From Thiohalomonas sp041685045 (lineage in GTDB: Bacteria > Pseudomonadota > Gammaproteobacteria > Thiohalomonadales > Thiohalomonadaceae): a stretch of DNA of 64,000 nt. The translations under genes and the position numbers were made by a program. Below the pieces are notes generated by a model. It worked only from the letters and a program-made list of their open reading frames with translations, searched no databases and had not been told where the DNA came from. The stretch lies in NCBI GenBank assembly GCA_041685045.1, contig JAWLGP010000021.1, positions 13,994-77,993 on the forward strand, given 5' to 3'. Below are positions 50,460 through 57,728 of this stretch, piece by piece; within the stretch, counting starts at the first letter, position 1, and every line of letters begins with the position of its first letter.

Positions 50460-50588
50460 TTAGCGTCTTGCTTCCACTCGGGGCCGCTCGTCACTCATCA
50501 TGCCCTGGGCGATGCTGGTAGCCACCACGCCCATGCCGACGAGAACGACCAGGACCATCATCAGATCCGGTTTACGCTTTTTCATCAT
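50460..50588 (-). CDS. small single-helix membrane protein
   Basis: A 42-aa product from ATG 50588 (or 41 aa from 50585): a basic start MMKKRKPDL, one membrane helix (MMVLVVLVGMGVVATSIAQG) and a charged tail SDERPRVEARR. The positive-inside rule puts the N-terminus in the cytoplasm. The frame is open further upstream but loses protein character. Function unknown. It lies between convergent fau and divergent EVE. Confidence 0.5.
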   Translation of the reverse strand: MMKKRKPDLMMVLVVLVGMGVVATSIAQGMMSDERPRVEARR

Positions 50589-50745
50589 TTTTCTCGCACA
50601 TCCAAAACACCCACAACCAAGTGGGATAAAGGGGCTTTCGTGTTTACACCACAACACATAGAATTGCAAGCCCGGTATAACTACCAATAGTAAGGCGACG
50701 GGCTGCAAAGTTAGTGTCGATTGTCACAAAAAGACGAGGTGAGGC

Positions 50746-51207
50746 ATGCAGTTCTGGTTAATGAAGTCGGAACCGGACACCTTCGGTATCGACGATCTCG
50801 CCGCGAGAACCAACCGCACCGAGCCCTGGGACGGCGTCCGCAACTACCAAGCCCGCAACATGATGCGTGACCAGATGCGCGTCGGCGATCAGGTCTTTTT
50901 CTATCACTCCAACACGAAGGAACCGGGGATCGTCGGCATCGCCGAAGTGGTCCGCGAAGGCTATCCCGACCACACCGCCTTCGACCCGGAAGCGAAGTAC
51001 TTCGATCCCAAAAGCAACCAGGACCAACCGCGCTGGTACATGGTCGATGTCAGGTTCGTGCGGAAACTCCAGCGCACCATCACCCTGGAGGAGCTGAAAG
51101 GTCACGCCGAGGCGCTGGGTGACTTCCCCCTGCTACGCCGCGGCAACCGGCTGTCGATCATGCCGGTGAGCGAGGCGCAGTGGGAGTACATTCTGGGGTT
51201 GGAGTAA
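50746..51207 (+). CDS. EVE domain protein
   Basis: A 153-aa protein that is a single EVE domain (PUA-like, related to YTH and ASCH), a fold that reads modified bases. It has FWLMKSEPDTFGIDDL, WDGVRNYQARNMMRD, VFFYHSNTKEPGIVGIAEVV and RLSIMPVSEAQWEYI, the thymocyte-nuclear-protein-1-like signatures. The ATG is preceded by GAGGTGAGG. Housekeeping members are common in proteobacteria; no restriction genes are nearby, so a defence role is not suggested. Confidence 0.93.
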   Translation: MQFWLMKSEPDTFGIDDLAARTNRTEPWDGVRNYQARNMMRDQMRVGDQVFFYHSNTKEPGIVGIAEVVREGYPDHTAFDPEAKYFDPKSNQDQPRWYMVDVRFVRKLQRTITLEELKGHAEALGDFPLLRRGNRLSIMPVSEAQWEYILGLE

Positions 51208-51215
51208 AGCCTTCA

Positions 51216-51396
51216 ACGCAAAGGCGCGAAGACGCAAAGGGCGCAAAGTTTTTTTGTCCAATTGCCTGTTTTTCTCCCCAGGCATTGGGCATTTTGAATT
51301 CGATTGCCTGAGCAAAACAGTTCAGCCTTCGGTCGAACGACTTGACACTGCAGCAATTGAAACCTTTGCGCCCTTTGCGTCTTCGCGCCTTTGCGT
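51216..51396. repeat. 33-bp perfect inverted repeat in the EVE/ilvA gap
   Basis: ACGCAAAGGCGCGAAGACGC at 51216-51248 (33 bp in all) has an exact reverse complement at 51364-51396. About 115 bp lie between, with no coding sign. A run of seven T follows the left arm (51249), which could help end EVE transcription; the genes are convergent, so the repeat sits between two stops. Confidence 0.9.
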
Positions 51397-51410
51397 CGGA
51401 TCTTTTTTGA

Positions 51411-52922
51411 TCAGCGCAAGAACAGCCCATAAGCCGGGTTGTCGGTCTCCTCGGTCCAGGCATAGCCGAGCTGGTCGAGGAAATCGCAGAAGGCCGCATC
51501 GTCTTCCGCCGGGACCTGGATACCGCACAGTACCCGCCCGTAAGCGGCCCCGTGATTGCGGTAGTGAAACAGGCTGATGTTCCAGTGCCTTCCCATGCGA
51601 CTGAGGAAGCGCAGCAGGGCCCCCGGACGTTCGGGAAATTCGAAACGCACCAGGCGTTCGTTTTCCGGCTGGGCGCGTCCGCCGACCATGTAGCGAACGT
51701 GAAGCTTCGCCATCTCGTTGTTGGAGATATCGAGAACCGGGTAGCCTTGCCCCTCGAGTTGCTCAACGAGGGCGGTGCGCTCGTGGCCGTCACCGGACAT
51801 TTGCACGCCGGCGAAGACGTGGGCCTCGGCGGTGTCGGCGTAGCGGTAGTTGAATTCGGTGATCTGGCGCTGGCCCAGGATCTCGCAGAAGGTACGAAAA
51901 CTGCCGGGACGCTCCGGAATGGTGGCGGCAAACAGCGCCTCGCGTTGCTCGCCGATCTCCGCCCGCTCCGCCACGTGGCGCAGGCGATCGAAGTTGATAT
52001 TGGCGCCGCTGTCGATGGCGATCAGATTGGCGCCGTGCAGTTTCTCCCGCGCCACGTATTTCTTGATTCCCGCCACCCCAAGGGCACCGGCCGGCTCGGT
52101 GATGGAGCGGGTGTCCTCGAAGATATCCTTGATGGCGGCACAGATCTCGTCGGTGGTGACCAGAACCACCTCGTCCACCAGCTCGCGGGCGATGCGAAAC
52201 GGCTCTTCGCCGATCTGCTTCACCGCCACACCGTCGGCGAAGATACCAACCTGATCGAGCACCACCCGTTCGTCGGCCGCCAGGGCGTGGTGCAGGGTCG
52301 GGGCATCCTCCGGCTCGACGCCAATCACCTTGATGTCGGGACGGAGTGATTTGACGTAGGCGGCGACGCCTGCGATGAGGCCGCCCCCGCCGACCGGGAC
52401 GAAGATGGCGTGCAATTCATCGGGGTGCTGGCGCAGAATTTCCATGGCGATGGTGCCCTGACCGGCAATCACCTCGGGATCGTCGTAGGGATGGACGAAG
52501 GTGCGCCCCTCCTCCTCGGCCCGACGCCGGGCATGATCGTAGGCGTCGTTGTAGGTGTTGCCGCTGAGTTCGATCCGGGCCCCCATGGCCCTCACGGCGC
52601 CAACCTTGATCTCCGGGGTAGTCTTCGGCATCACGATCAGGGCATCGATGCCGAGCCGGCGGGCGGAAAGGGCCACCCCCTGTGCGTGATTGCCGGCGGA
52701 GGCCGCCGCCACGCCGCGGGCGCGCTGCTCCGGCGACAGTGCCGCCATCTTGTTGTAGGCGCCGCGCAGCTTGAAGGAGAAGACCGGCTGCAGGTCTTCG
52801 CGCTTGAGCAGCACGCGGTTATCGAGCCGGCGCGACAACGACTGGGCCGGCTCCAGCGGCGTCTCGATGGCGACATCGTAGACCCGGGCCGTAAGGATAC
52901 GCTTGAGATAATCGAGGGGCAT
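51411..52922 (-). CDS. ilvA: biosynthetic threonine ammonia-lyase
   Basis: IlvA deaminates threonine to 2-oxobutanoate, the first step to isoleucine. The 503-aa protein has the PLP lysine in VFSFKLRGAYNKMAAL, ASAGNHAQGVALSARRLG and the phosphate-binding VPVGGGGLIAGVA. Two ACT-like regulatory repeats at the C-terminus (RPGSFRTFCEILG and RPGALLRFLSRMGRHW) give feedback control by isoleucine. Length matches the long form. It diverges from rpiA, a common Pseudomonas arrangement. Confidence 0.96.
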   Translation of the reverse strand: MPLDYLKRILTARVYDVAIETPLEPAQSLSRRLDNRVLLKREDLQPVFSFKLRGAYNKMAALSPEQRARGVAAASAGNHAQGVALSARRLGIDALIVMPKTTPEIKVGAVRAMGARIELSGNTYNDAYDHARRRAEEEGRTFVHPYDDPEVIAGQGTIAMEILRQHPDELHAIFVPVGGGGLIAGVAAYVKSLRPDIKVIGVEPEDAPTLHHALAADERVVLDQVGIFADGVAVKQIGEEPFRIARELVDEVVLVTTDEICAAIKDIFEDTRSITEPAGALGVAGIKKYVAREKLHGANLIAIDSGANINFDRLRHVAERAEIGEQREALFAATIPERPGSFRTFCEILGQRQITEFNYRYADTAEAHVFAGVQMSGDGHERTALVEQLEGQGYPVLDISNNEMAKLHVRYMVGGRAQPENERLVRFEFPERPGALLRFLSRMGRHWNISLFHYRNHGAAYGRVLCGIQVPAEDDAAFCDFLDQLGYAWTEETDNPAYGLFLR

Positions 52923-53170
52923 GGGGGTGTTTGGGACGAATCGAGACCCCCACGATACCGAACGGAGCCGACGAGTTAAATAGCGTGAACCAATTAAACC
53001 ACGGGGGTCCCGAGGATTGTGAACGGTGAAGTTTTTCCGCGTCTCCCCCGTGAACCCCGTGGTTTCAGCCTCACGTCCGTGTTTTCCTGATTTCTTCTAT
53101 CTTGTATCTTGTATGGTTTCGCCCACCCTATTGATGAACGAATCGGCGCAGAACCGAAAGGAAATTAGGC

Positions 53171-53824
53171 ATGACGCAAGACGAAATGAAAAAAGCGGTC
53201 GCCAAGGCCGCCCTCGAATATGTGTTGCCGGATACGGTAATCGGCATTGGCACCGGCTCGACGGCCAACCACTTCATCGACTTCCTGGCCGAGATCAAGC
53301 ACAAGATCAATGGGACCGTGGCCAGCTCCAAGGCCAGCGCCGAGCGCCTGAAGAACCATGGGATTCCGGTCCTCGACCTTAACGTGGCCGACGAGATCTC
53401 GGTCTATGTGGATGGTGCCGACGAGACCAACCGCAACCGCCAGCTGATCAAGGGCGGCGGCGGCGCGCTGACCCGCGAGAAGATCGTCGCCTCCGCCGCC
53501 CGCCAGTTCGTCTGCATCGTCGACGAGACCAAGGTGGTCGACATCATGGGCAAATTCCCCCTGCCGGTTGAGGTGATCCCGATGGCCCGCAGCCTGGTGG
53601 CGCGCCAATTGGTGAAGCTGGGCGGCGAGCCGGTCTACCGGGAAGGCTTCGTCACCGATAACGGCAACATCATCCTGGATGTACACGGACTGGAGATCAT
53701 GGAGCCGGCCAAGCTGGAGTCGGAGATCAACAACATCGTCGGCGTGGTCACCAACGGCCTGTTCGCCCGCCGCCCGGCCGACGTCGTCCTGGTCGGCAGC
53801 AAGGATGGCGTGTCGAAGTTCTGA
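53171..53824 (+). CDS. rpiA: ribose-5-phosphate isomerase A
   Basis: RpiA interconverts ribose-5-phosphate and ribulose-5-phosphate. The 217-aa protein has VIGIGTGSTANHFIDFL, VYVDGADETNRNRQLIKGGG, GGALTREKIVASAA and the C-terminal VTNGLFARRPADVVLVGS. Length is typical. AAAGGAAA lies before ATG 53171. A GC hairpin (GCGCCCCC..GGGGGGCGC, about 53830-53850) without a T-run lies between it and the DUF2905 gene. Confidence 0.97.
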   Translation: MTQDEMKKAVAKAALEYVLPDTVIGIGTGSTANHFIDFLAEIKHKINGTVASSKASAERLKNHGIPVLDLNVADEISVYVDGADETNRNRQLIKGGGGALTREKIVASAARQFVCIVDETKVVDIMGKFPLPVEVIPMARSLVARQLVKLGGEPVYREGFVTDNGNIILDVHGLEIMEPAKLESEINNIVGVVTNGLFARRPADVVLVGSKDGVSKF

Positions 53825-53857
53825 CTGCATGCGCCCCCTGCGGGGGGCGCCCTCCCC

Positions 53858-54058
53858 ATGTCCCGCTTCCTGATCATCCTCGGGGTCCTCCTGATCGTGA
53901 TCGGGCTGGCGCTGCCCTGGCTGCAGCGGCTCGGCCTCGGCCGCCTGCCCGGCGACATCGTGATCGAACGCGAGAACTTCCGCTTCTACTTCCCCCTGAC
54001 CACCTCCATTCTGGTCAGCCTCGTCCTCACGCTCCTGTTCTGGCTGTTCCGGCGCTGA
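53858..54058 (+). CDS. DUF2905 small membrane protein
   Basis: A 66-aa protein with two membrane helices: FLIILGVLLIVIGLALPWLQ and TTSILVSLVLTLLFWLFRR, joined by GRLPGDIVIERENFRFYFPL, the DUF2905 signature. Function is unknown. It starts 34 bp after rpiA in the same direction and probably shares its message. Confidence 0.9.
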   Translation: MSRFLIILGVLLIVIGLALPWLQRLGLGRLPGDIVIERENFRFYFPLTTSILVSLVLTLLFWLFRR

Positions 54059-54208
54059 CCCGCGGCTTGATCTCCCTGCTGTATCCCCCGCGCACGGGTT
54101 CGCCCCGTAACTGCGAGCAAACGGCAAAACGGGCTGCGCCCTGACCTCGGCATGGGTTTTGGCTCCGTGATCGCAAAACAAACAGATGCCCGCTGCGGCC
54201 GTGAATCG

Positions 54209-54332
54209 TGTGGGAGGGCCGTACCCCCTGCGGGGCATAAATCCCCGGCGCGATTCCGGCGTGCAGCGCCGGTTCTTGCCGCGCTGCGGCGGCTCAACGC
54301 CGCCGAATCGCGCCGGGACGGCCCTCCCACAA
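54209..54332. repeat. palindromic repeat of the GTGGGAGGGCCGT type
   Basis: GTGGGAGGGCCGTACCCC at 54210 and ACGGCCCTCCCAC ending at 54331 are inverted; inner arms CCCCGGCGCGATTCCGGC and GCCGAATCGCGCCGGG extend the stem. It lies in the 493-bp gap between the DUF2905 gene and ligE. The first 150 bases of that gap (54059-54208) show nothing I can name. Confidence 0.85.
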
Positions 54333-54382
54333 GCTCCCGGCCGGTTTCGGAGTCTTGTTAGGTGGCGGAAACCGCGAGCCAA

Positions 54383-54472
54383 CGTAGGTCGGGTTAGCCC
54401 GTCAGGGCGTAACCCGACAGGCCCGGCAACGGCAGACGACCGTCGGGTTACGCTGCGCTAACCCGACCTACC
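54383..54472. repeat. palindromic repeat of the GTAGGTCGGGTTAG type
   Basis: GTAGGTCGGGTTAGCCCGTC at 54385 is mirrored by TGCGCTAACCCGACCTAC ending at 54471, with CGTAACCCGAC / GTCGGGTTACG as the inner stem. A common dispersed repeat of proteobacteria. It lies 80 bp before ligE. Confidence 0.88.
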
Positions 54473-54551
54473 GCGACTATCGACCCTACAAGTTTCTTGC
54501 TGCCTGGGTTAAGTTAGGACGGCAAACACCCAGCAGCGCAAAGGAACTGCC

Positions 54552-55403
54552 ATGCCCCACATCAGGCATCAAAACGCTTTTCTCGCACTCTTCCTCGTCG
54601 CCCTGTCTACCCTGAACTCTCCGCTCTTTGCCGACCAGCCCCCGCCGCTGATGTTGGCAAAGACCTGGGAGAGCGAAATGGACCCCACCGGCTGGTGGCT
54701 CTCGGAAAAATACGACGGCATCCGCGGCTACTGGGACGGCCAGGCCATGCGGACCCGGGGCGGGGAATTGATCCACCTCCCGAGCGCATTGCACGATTCA
54801 CTGCCCCCCTTTCCGGTGGACGGCGAGCTGTGGGGAGGTCCCGGACAATTCACGCAAGTGGCACGCACGGTGCGCGACGCCGAACCCGGACCCGGCTGGC
54901 GTTCGATCCGATATCTGATCTTCGACGCGCCCGATCACGTGGGAGAATTCGAGGCACGAATGGAAACCGTGCGCACTTGGCTGGGAGAGCACCCCTCGCC
55001 CCAAGTCGCGCTCGTCGACCAGATCCGCTGCCGGGAACGGGCGCATCTGCTGCAGTTCCACGCCGAAGTGGAGGCCCATGGCGGCGAAGGTGTCATGCTG
55101 CGCGCGGCCGGCTCCCCCTATGAGGCCGGCCGAAGCCCGCACCTGCGAAAGTTCAAATCCTTCGACGACGCCGAGGCAACGGTGATTGGCTACAACCCCG
55201 GCCGCGGCAAGTACCAGGGCCTGGTGGGTTCGCTGCGGGTCGAACTGCCGGACGGCACCCGGTTTTCAGTCGGCTCGGGCCTTAGCGACGCCGAGCGCCG
55301 CGATCCCCCGCCGCCGGGCAGCCAAATCACCTTCAAACATCAGGGCTGGACGTCGGGCGGCAAGCCGCGGTTTCCCGTGTTTTGGCGGATGCGCAGACAG
55401 TAG
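54552..55403 (+). CDS. ligE: LigE-type ATP-dependent DNA ligase with signal peptide
   Basis: A 283-aa minimal ATP-dependent DNA ligase. The N-terminus is a signal peptide (FLALFLVALSTLNSPLFADQ), so the enzyme should act in the periplasm. The adenylation lysine is in WWLSEKYDGIRGYWDG, then FPVDGELWGG, RYLIFDAPDH, EGVMLRAAGSPY and LRKFKSFDDAEATVIGY (motifs III to V). A short OB domain ends it (RFSVGSGLSDAERRDPPPPG). Members of this group occur in naturally transformable proteobacteria and may handle incoming DNA or biofilm DNA. It stands alone; AAGGAA lies before ATG. Confidence 0.92.
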   Translation: MPHIRHQNAFLALFLVALSTLNSPLFADQPPPLMLAKTWESEMDPTGWWLSEKYDGIRGYWDGQAMRTRGGELIHLPSALHDSLPPFPVDGELWGGPGQFTQVARTVRDAEPGPGWRSIRYLIFDAPDHVGEFEARMETVRTWLGEHPSPQVALVDQIRCRERAHLLQFHAEVEAHGGEGVMLRAAGSPYEAGRSPHLRKFKSFDDAEATVIGYNPGRGKYQGLVGSLRVELPDGTRFSVGSGLSDAERRDPPPPGSQITFKHQGWTSGGKPRFPVFWRMRRQ

Positions 55404-55480
55404 GCTGCCGCGACTCGACTGCTATCGTTCGTCTATATGGGGCAGCGGCAGATAGAAGTGACGCCAATCGGGTTGCACAC

Positions 55481-56077
55481 ATGAGCGAGAGAAAACCGGG
55501 GCCGGGCGGTGAGGAGCGCCGGCGCTATTTCCGCGTCGTCGACGACGTCCATCTTGAGCTGCGGATCGTGTCAGCGGACCAATATGCCAGGGTGCGGGCC
55601 GAGCCGCCTGCGGAGGGCGATGCGTGTGACCTGATGTTGCAGTTGCGCGCGCTGACCAGCCAGGCCGGTGCGATCCTGGCCGGGGTCCGCAAGAGCCATC
55701 CCGACATCGCCCAGTTTCTGGCTCTGCAGGAGCGTAAGTTCGATCTCCTGGCCCGGGCTTTGGTCGGTAAGAGTCTGGACAGAGAGCTGGCGCCGAACGC
55801 ACGGGTCGATCTCGGCGCCGGCGGTGTCGGCTTTCCACACACCGAGGAGTTGCCGGTGGACACGCCGGTGCTGGTGCGGCTGGTGCTCTTTCCCAGCCAC
55901 CTCTGTGTGCAGAGCTACGGGCGGGTGGTGTACTGCCGTCGTGAGCCGCAGGGTGGACCGAAACCCTTCCGCATCGGTGTGGAGTTCACCGTCATTGGCG
56001 AAGTTGCCCGCGATGCGCTGGTGCGGCACACCCTGGAGCGGCAGTCGGCGATGTTGCGGCGCCAGCGGGGGCATTGA
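55481..56077 (+). CDS. PilZ-domain protein
   Basis: A 198-aa protein from ATG 55481 (MSERKPGPGGEERRRYFRV). RRRYFR gives the RxxxR of c-di-GMP binding, and VDLGAGGVGF fits the D/NxSxxG motif with Gly for Ser. A helical insert (about 60-110, GDACDLMLQLRALTSQ) separates the two, as in longer PilZ relatives. The C-terminus is basic. Binding to c-di-GMP is plausible but the motif is not perfect. Confidence 0.75.
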   Translation: MSERKPGPGGEERRRYFRVVDDVHLELRIVSADQYARVRAEPPAEGDACDLMLQLRALTSQAGAILAGVRKSHPDIAQFLALQERKFDLLARALVGKSLDRELAPNARVDLGAGGVGFPHTEELPVDTPVLVRLVLFPSHLCVQSYGRVVYCRREPQGGPKPFRIGVEFTVIGEVARDALVRHTLERQSAMLRRQRGH

Positions 56078-56097
56078 GGCAGTTGGCGGCCGCGTAC

Positions 56098-56131
56098 CCG
56101 TGCGGTTCGTTCCTCACCACACGCTACGTGA
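56098..56131. repeat. half unit of the array-type palindrome
   Basis: GTGCGGTTCGTTCCTCACCA at 56100 with CACGCTACGT after it is one arm of the 106-bp unit. It ends one base before the stop codon (56132-56134) of the minus-strand 68-aa gene and lies between convergent genes. Confidence 0.8.
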
Positions 56132-56338
56132 CTAGTCGCGATAGTGCGGGTCCAACCAGGCGCGCGGCAGTTGCTCACCCGAGGGGAAGATCAAGTCGGC
56201 TTTTTGGAAGGTAGCGGGGTCCTGCAGCTCCTCGCCGGCATGGAAACGGCCCGCTACCGAATTTCGCAGCGGGTCCACCAGCGAGCGCACGTCGAGGATT
56301 TCCACCAGGTCGCCGGTCGGGGTGTGCTTGAGGTACAT
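56132..56338 (-). CDS. conserved-looking 68-aa hypothetical protein
   Basis: A short soluble protein with MYLKHTPTGDLVEILDVRSL, GRFHAGEELQDPATFQKADL and SGEQLPRAWLDPHYRD. Clean ATG, good composition and a sensible hydrophobic pattern support a real gene. I do not know its function. It sits between the PilZ gene (convergent) and the GlcG/HbpS-like gene (same strand, 95 bp downstream on the map). Confidence 0.6.
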   Translation of the reverse strand: MYLKHTPTGDLVEILDVRSLVDPLRNSVAGRFHAGEELQDPATFQKADLIFPSGEQLPRAWLDPHYRD

Positions 56339-56433
56339 CGGTCATCTCCTTGGCCTGTTACCTCACACTATAGCCAGCCCGACCCAGGGGACGGCGCCGT
56401 TCCCTGGCGCGATTGGATCGGTTATCCCGAGAA

Positions 56434-56940
56434 TTAGAAACCAGCCATCTCCAGATCGGCGCTGACCGCCTCGATACCGGCCCGGGCACACTTCTCGTCG
56501 GTCTCTCCCGAGGGGGCACCGCTCACCCCGACCCCGCCGAGCAGGGTGCCGCCGGCGGTGATGGGCACGCCACCGGCGCTGAACACGAGCCCCTCCACCT
56601 TGCCCACCGAGAACGGGGTGGTGAAGCGGTTTTCCATGGCGGAGGTCGCGGCGTTGAAGGACATGGCGGTGTAGGCCTTCTGGCGGCTGATGGTCAGGGT
56701 CAGGTCGGGGGCCAGCACGTCACGGAGCACGGCCTGGGGATGACCGCCGCGATCCAGGACGGTGACGGCGATCTGTACGCCCTCTTCGCGGCACTGGTCG
56801 ATGGCGGCCTGGGCGATGCGCAGTGCGCTCTCCATGGAGAGGCGTTTGATGTTGACCAGCATCGGCTGTTCGTCGGCAGAGGATGCGAAGGGGGCGGCGA
56901 GCGCGGCGCCGGCCGCCAAGGCAAGCAGGAATTTTTTCAT
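56434..56940 (-). CDS. exported GlcG/HbpS-like (haem-degrading type) protein
   Basis: A 168-aa protein from ATG 56940, preceded by GAGGAGAAATT. It has a signal peptide (MKKFLLALAAGAALAAPFASS) cut near the ADEQ. The GlcG/HbpS domain follows: ALRIAQAAIDQCREEG, VTVLDRGGHPQAVLRD, SRQKAYTAMSFNAATS and GGVPITAGGTLLGGVGVSGA. Related proteins bind haem or cobalamin-like groups; the ligand here is unknown. The frame runs 48 codons upstream into the repeat array; those are not coding. Confidence 0.88.
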   Translation of the reverse strand: MKKFLLALAAGAALAAPFASSADEQPMLVNIKRLSMESALRIAQAAIDQCREEGVQIAVTVLDRGGHPQAVLRDVLAPDLTLTISRQKAYTAMSFNAATSAMENRFTTPFSVGKVEGLVFSAGGVPITAGGTLLGGVGVSGAPSGETDEKCARAGIEAVSADLEMAGF

Positions 56941-56999
56941 GGTAATTTCTCCTCCAAACGTTTTGTTGTTATGCCCGGTTAGTTTATCGCTTGGAGGGG

Positions 57000-57715
57000 C
57001 GGAATCCAGCCGTAGGGTGTAGTGAGGGACGAACCGCACCGATGGTCCGGAAGCGGCGAGCGATGCGGTTCGCAAGCTCACCACATCCTACAAATTCCGC
57101 GCATCGTAGGGTGTGGTGAGGAACGAACCGCACCGATAGCCCGGAAGCGGCGCGAATGATGCGGTTCGCAAGCCCGTCACATCCTACAAATTCCACGCAT
57201 CGTAGGGTGTGGTGAGGAACGAACCGCACCGATAGCCCGGAAGCGGCGCGAATGATGCGGTTCGCGGGCTCACCANNNNNNNNNNNNNNNNNNNNNNNNN
57301 NNNNNNNNNNNNNNNNNNNNNNNNNNNNNNNNNNNNNNNNNNNNNNNNNNNNNNNNNNNNNNNNNNNNNNNNNNNTCACATCCTACAAATTCCACGCATC
57401 GTAGGGTGTGGTGAGGAACGAACCGCACCGATAGCCCGGAAGCGGCGCGAATGATGCGGTTCGCGGGCTCACCACATCCTACAATTTCCGCGCATCGTGG
57501 GGTGTGGTGAGGAACGAACCGCACCGATAGCCCGGAAGCGGCGCGAGCGATGCGGTTCGCGGGCTCACCACATCCTAACGAATTCCACGCATCGTAGGGT
57601 GTGGTGAGGAACGAACCGCACCGATAGCCCGGGAGTGGCGCGAATGATGCGGTTCGCGGGGCTCACCACATCCTACGAATCCCGAGCACCGGGCGTGGTG
57701 CGGAACGAACCGTAT
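57000..57715. repeat. second palindromic array, about 96-bp unit, with a 100-N gap
   Basis: GTAGGGTGTGGTGAGGAACG repeats near 57013, 57106, 57202, 57401, 57496 and 57594, spaced 93 to 98 bp. The opposite arm GATGCGGTTCGCGGGCTCAC lies in each unit. It is the same palindrome as the array at position 1 but with a shorter spacer (GATAGCCCGGAAGCGGCGCG). N from 57276 to 57375 is exactly 100 bases, a scaffolding gap, so the true copy number is unknown. Confidence 0.92.
57276..57375. other. assembly gap of 100 N inside the repeat array
   Basis: One hundred N join two contigs inside the tandem array. The joining is supported by the array on both sides but the size is a placeholder. Confidence 0.97.
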
Positions 57716-57728
57716 CCTTCACAATGGG

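Noticed and set aside
50746..51207. EVE protein as part of a defence island
   Set aside because: Neighbours are fau, ilvA and rpiA; no restriction, McrB or other defence genes lie near, so a housekeeping role is more likely.
53830..53850. GC hairpin after rpiA as an intrinsic terminator
   Set aside because: There is no T-run after the stem, and the DUF2905 gene follows at once on the same strand.
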